DNA of 8,085 nt, taken from NCBI GenBank assembly GCA_024710535.1, contig JANJUO010000633.1:1-8085 (forward strand), in the 5' to 3' direction. Origin of the DNA: a bacterium. GTDB lineage: Bacteria; Bacteroidota; Ignavibacteria; Kapaibacteriales; UBA2268. Under the pieces are notes generated by a model. The model did not search any database, was not told the DNA's origin, and worked only from the letters and a program-made list of their open reading frames with translations. The translations under genes and the position numbers were made by a program. This document shows positions 5,800 through 8,085 of the stretch, one piece after another (the stretch's first letter is position 1; every line of letters begins with the position of its first letter).

Positions 5800-6924
5800 A
5801 TGGGTTATAATATGTATGCCCAACAAACAACATGCTATGAAAGCAAATGGCGGTTTTATATGGAAAATCAATATCCATGGTTTGGGCATCTTAGCTGGAC
5901 CGAAAATGGATTTGCTTCAATCAATGCAACATTTAACGACAACAAAGCAATACTTACACTTCATTCAACTTTGAAACCATTTTCAATACAAGATTCTCTT
6001 TATACACACAATCCATCTTCCTTAAGATTCATTACAAATTCCTATATTAATGGTCAATCATTAGAAGATAAAAAATTTGGTATGTCATTTATTGATTTTT
6101 GGTCAAAATCATCGAATGGAAAGTGGAAAACTGCAGAAATAAGAACAATTGACGATAATAGCGGAGATTATGATTTCATAAACCCAAACAGAAAAGTAAA
6201 AGCAGGATTAGCATTTCATTGTGCCAGCCCTATACTTTCAGAAGCAGAATATTCTTCAAGAGAAGTATTTCGTATTATTAATGGAAATATGGGTATTGGA
6301 GTAACAGACCCAAAAGCAAAATTTGAAGTTCAAATGTCAGATTTACCAACCAAAGTTACTATTGGCTCTCACAATAGTAATCCTTCAATTAGACTTTATA
6401 GAGCAACTGGATTGGTTGGTGGATGTGTAGCACCTCATTTACAAGCATATCCTTGGTGGATAGAGAATAATGACGATTGGCAGGAAACAGGGGTATATGG
6501 CGGTTTATTTTTTAAGACTGGTGTACAACAATGCTCCGATGGTTCAGAAGTTGTTGTAACAAAAGTCGTTTTTACTCGCGAGGGAAATGTAGGTATTGGT
6601 GTAATCAATCCAAAACAAAAACTTGTTGTTGACGGAAAAATATGTGCCAAAGAAGTAAGAGTTTCACTTGATGATGAATTGTGTTGGCCCGATTTCGTAT
6701 TTGCTGAAAATTATCAATTAACAAGTTTGGAAGAAACAGAGAAATTCATAAAGCAAAATAAACACTTACCAAATTTACCTTCTGCAAATGATGTTTCAAA
6801 GAATGGCATTGAATTAGGAGAAATGAATGCAAAATTACTCCAAAAAATAGAAGAACTCACACTACACCTAATTCAACTCAAAAAAGAAAACGAAGAAATC
6901 AAAAAGTTAATAATTAAGGAATAA
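5800..6924 (+). CDS. Fibre-like surface protein with C-terminal coiled coil (tail-fibre/S74-chaperone-like C-terminus)
   Basis: As written, the longest frame starts at ATG 5800 and gives 374 residues, but its N-terminus (MGYNMYAQQT) is the tail of a signal peptide whose beginning is in another frame at 5739. Residues about 10-160 are an unassigned beta-rich region. Two copies of a motif follow: GNMGIGVTDPKAKFEV (162-177) and GNVGIGVINPKQKLVV (262-277). The C-terminal module has KICAKEVRV (280-288), WPDFVF (296-301), KHLPNLPSANDVSKNGIELG (321-340) and a heptad-patterned coiled coil EMNAKLLQKIEELTLHLIQL (341-360). This module is common in secreted Bacteroidota proteins and resembles the trimerising chaperone end of phage tail fibres, but I see no complete S74 Ser-Lys protease core. 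A trimeric surface fibre or adhesin is my inference. The next gene starts 4 nt after the stop. Confidence 0.8.
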   Translation: MGYNMYAQQTTCYESKWRFYMENQYPWFGHLSWTENGFASINATFNDNKAILTLHSTLKPFSIQDSLYTHNPSSLRFITNSYINGQSLEDKKFGMSFIDFWSKSSNGKWKTAEIRTIDDNSGDYDFINPNRKVKAGLAFHCASPILSEAEYSSREVFRIINGNMGIGVTDPKAKFEVQMSDLPTKVTIGSHNSNPSIRLYRATGLVGGCVAPHLQAYPWWIENNDDWQETGVYGGLFFKTGVQQCSDGSEVVVTKVVFTREGNVGIGVINPKQKLVVDGKICAKEVRVSLDDELCWPDFVFAENYQLTSLEETEKFIKQNKHLPNLPSANDVSKNGIELGEMNAKLLQKIEELTLHLIQLKKENEEIKKLIIKE

Positions 6925-6928
6925 AAAA

Positions 6929-7216
6929 ATGAGAAAGATAATGATTTTAGTTTTAATCTGTATTATTATACCTTTACAATACAGTTGCCAAGAAAATAGT
7001 GTTAATTTTCTACAAGCTCAAGGAAATGTAATTATGCCATTAGCCATAGGAAATACATGGATTGGTAGATTAACAAAAATTGATTCAGTTGGAAATACAT
7101 TATCTGTGATTTATGATACGCTCAAGATAATCAAAGATACATTGATTAATGGTGAAACTTGGTATGTTGATCTTCAAATGAATTATTCTTTAGAAATTCA
7201 AATTGGGGATTATTAA
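6929..7216 (+). CDS. N-terminal fragment of the split lipoprotein
   Basis: The ATG follows a good Shine-Dalgarno AAGGAA (6916-6921) by 7 nt. The 95-residue product begins MRKIMILVLICIIIPLQYSC, a lysine/arginine start and hydrophobic core ending at C20, the candidate lipidation site. The residues before that Cys (L-Q-Y-S) are a loose lipobox, so simple signal-peptidase-I cleavage is also possible. After GETWYVD (75-81) the last 14 residues are out of the true frame, and the stop at 7214-7216 is premature. Confidence 0.7.
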   Translation: MRKIMILVLICIIIPLQYSCQENSVNFLQAQGNVIMPLAIGNTWIGRLTKIDSVGNTLSVIYDTLKIIKDTLINGETWYVDLQMNYSLEIQIGDY

Positions 7217-7590
7217 CAAGAAATATACTTAATGACTGTTGCGACAGACCTTTTTTGAAGTTTCCCTGCCAGTTAAATGAACATAATATGGTTGATTCAT
7301 TAATATTGAAAGATGAAGTGAATTTTGAAACCGACACAATCACTTTTGGAATTAAAGTGGCTAATCTTGATACAACAATAAATGTACCAAACGGCAATTA
7401 TGACTGCATTTACTACAAACCTTATTCAAAAAAACTTGATGGAACAGACTACAATTATGAAGTACCAATCATTTTCCATTATTGGTATGCACCTGATGTT
7501 GGTCAAATAAAATATATAATGCAAGACTTTGATAGTTTTGAAAGTAAAAATAATATAACCTGGGAATTGATTTATTTGGAATTACATTGA
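7171..7590 (+). CDS. C-terminal fragment of the split lipoprotein
   Basis: This frame is open from 7171, directly after a TGA, to the stop at 7588-7590. A TTG at 7255 could be called as a start, but the family-like sequence already runs upstream of it (NELFFRNSNWGLLTRN), so I treat it as the continuation of the previous gene. It contains VPNGNYDCIYYKPY and HYWYAPDVGQIKY, the latter typical of the end of this small secreted family, and ends WELIYLELH. No Shine-Dalgarno or signal peptide marks an independent start. Confidence 0.65.
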   Translation, partial: SSNELFFRNSNWGLLTRNILNDCCDRPFLKFPCQLNEHNMVDSLILKDEVNFETDTITFGIKVANLDTTINVPNGNYDCIYYKPYSKKLDGTDYNYEVPIIFHYWYAPDVGQIKYIMQDFDSFESKNNITWELIYLELH

Positions 7591-8085
7591 TGTTAAAGAG
7601 AATTTTTGTTATTGCAATTTTGGTAATGATTTTTTATCAAAGTGGATTTTGTATCCAAAAAGTTGATAGTTTAATACCAAAAAAAGATATTGAAACTATT
7701 GATAAATTAAAGTTTGATATACATCTTTCGAATTTTGATATAGTTTTAATGAATTTGGGAATGAGATTTAGTATTTATGAGGTAGTTGCATTTGAAGGTG
7801 GTATTATGGCTGGTCATCCTTCAAATTTGTGTTTTGGATATGGTCTATATTTTCCTATTCTAAAAAATTACAACCTTGGTTTATCATTGCGTAATGTCAT
7901 CATTCCAGAAACACTTGATAACGGCTTTACTTCATTTTATTGCATAATGCCTTCATATATCAACATTAAAGAAAATGGTTTTAATTTTTGGGGTAGAGTT
8001 GGATTAGGAATTTTTTATCGTGAAAATAAGATTATGGATTTTACAAGGTTCCGGTCATATTTATTTAAGTTTGAATTAGGTATTT
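7590..8085 (+). CDS. Start of a secreted, probably outer-membrane beta-barrel protein, cut by the window edge
   Basis: The ATG at 7590-7592 shares one base with the TGA stop of the preceding gene and has GGAA (7578-7581) 8 nt upstream, so the two are translationally coupled. The frame stays open to the last base, giving 165 codons. It begins MLKRIFVIAILVMIFYQSGF followed by C-IQK, a clear Sec signal peptide with a basic start and a long hydrophobic core, cleaved perhaps after the Cys. After a charged linker (about 24-40) come alternating segments such as IVLMNLGMRFSIYEVVAFEG, LCFGYGLYFPIL, YNLGLSLRNV and FNFWGRVGLGIFYREN. Their alternating pattern and aromatic girdles look like transmembrane beta-strands of a small outer-membrane barrel. 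I do not recognise the family, and the C-terminus is missing. Confidence 0.72.
   Translation, partial: MLKRIFVIAILVMIFYQSGFCIQKVDSLIPKKDIETIDKLKFDIHLSNFDIVLMNLGMRFSIYEVVAFEGGIMAGHPSNLCFGYGLYFPILKNYNLGLSLRNVIIPETLDNGFTSFYCIMPSYINIKENGFNFWGRVGLGIFYRENKIMDFTRFRSYLFKFELGI

Larger units (their letters stand above)
6929..7590 (+). pseudogene. Putative secreted lipoprotein gene split by a one-base frameshift near 7168-7171
   Basis: Two frames join into one protein of about 220 residues if a single T is restored at 7169-7171 (GAT-TCT instead of GA-TCT). The 5' frame gives GNTWIGRLTKIDSVG... ending GETWYVD; the 3' frame continues SSNELFFRNSNWGLLTRN and then FLKFPCQLNEH. Together they follow the layout 'PLAIGNTW, YDTLKI, GETWY, FRN..GL, KFP, VPNGNYDC, YWYAPDVG, WELI' that I recall from small secreted proteins of Bacteroidota and Ignavibacteria; its biochemical function is unknown to me. 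The gene is 4 nt behind the fibre-like gene and overlaps the next start by 1 nt, so it belongs to the same operon. It may be decayed, or the missing base may be an assembly error. Confidence 0.72.

Noticed and set aside
6246..6255. AGAATATTCT palindrome within the fibre-like gene
   Set aside because: A 10-bp AT-rich palindrome inside coding sequence is expected by chance here, and no second copy supports an operator.
7255..7590. Independent gene starting at TTG 7255
   Set aside because: The frame is open back to 7171 with family-like sequence before the TTG, and there is no start signal. It is the 3' part of a frame-shifted gene.

Overview
The window is AT-rich and looks like a member of the Bacteroidota/Ignavibacteria/Kapabacteria side of the FCB group. 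Four things point there: a C-terminal type IX secretion (T9SS) sorting domain on the first protein, sparse Shine-Dalgarno use, possible TAnnTTTG promoter boxes, and surface proteins with 'GIG..NPK' and 'KHLPNLPS' motifs seen often in that group. The exact lineage cannot be fixed from this sequence alone. All genes read on the + strand.

Region 1 (1-1420) is the C-terminal part of a large secreted protein ending in a T9SS sorting domain, closed by a strong intrinsic terminator. Region 2 (1521-5490) is housekeeping: a sugar-1-phosphate nucleotidylyltransferase, S-adenosylmethionine synthase (metK), a small orphan MNT-type nucleotidyltransferase and S-adenosylhomocysteinase (ahcY), ended by a second terminator. 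metK makes SAM and ahcY clears the SAH left by methyl transfer, so they form two steps of the activated-methyl cycle. The small nucleotidyltransferase sits between them, behind an intergenic gap carrying two short palindromic repeat elements.

Region 3 (5491-8085) is an accessory cell-surface cassette: a fibre-like secreted protein, a putative lipoprotein, and the start of a possible outer-membrane beta-barrel protein cut by the window edge. The genes are packed tightly (4 nt gap, then 1 nt overlap). The first two both have broken frames. In the fibre gene the only well-supported start (ATG 5739 behind an AGGA box) is separated from the body of the gene by a (TA)8 tract. One more TA unit would join them into a 395-residue protein with a good signal peptide, which is the layout of a phase-variable gene. 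The lipoprotein gene is split by an apparent one-base deletion near 7168-7171. Real phase variation, gene decay and assembly indels are the competing explanations.

I saw no tRNA, rRNA, CRISPR array, transposase or riboswitch.
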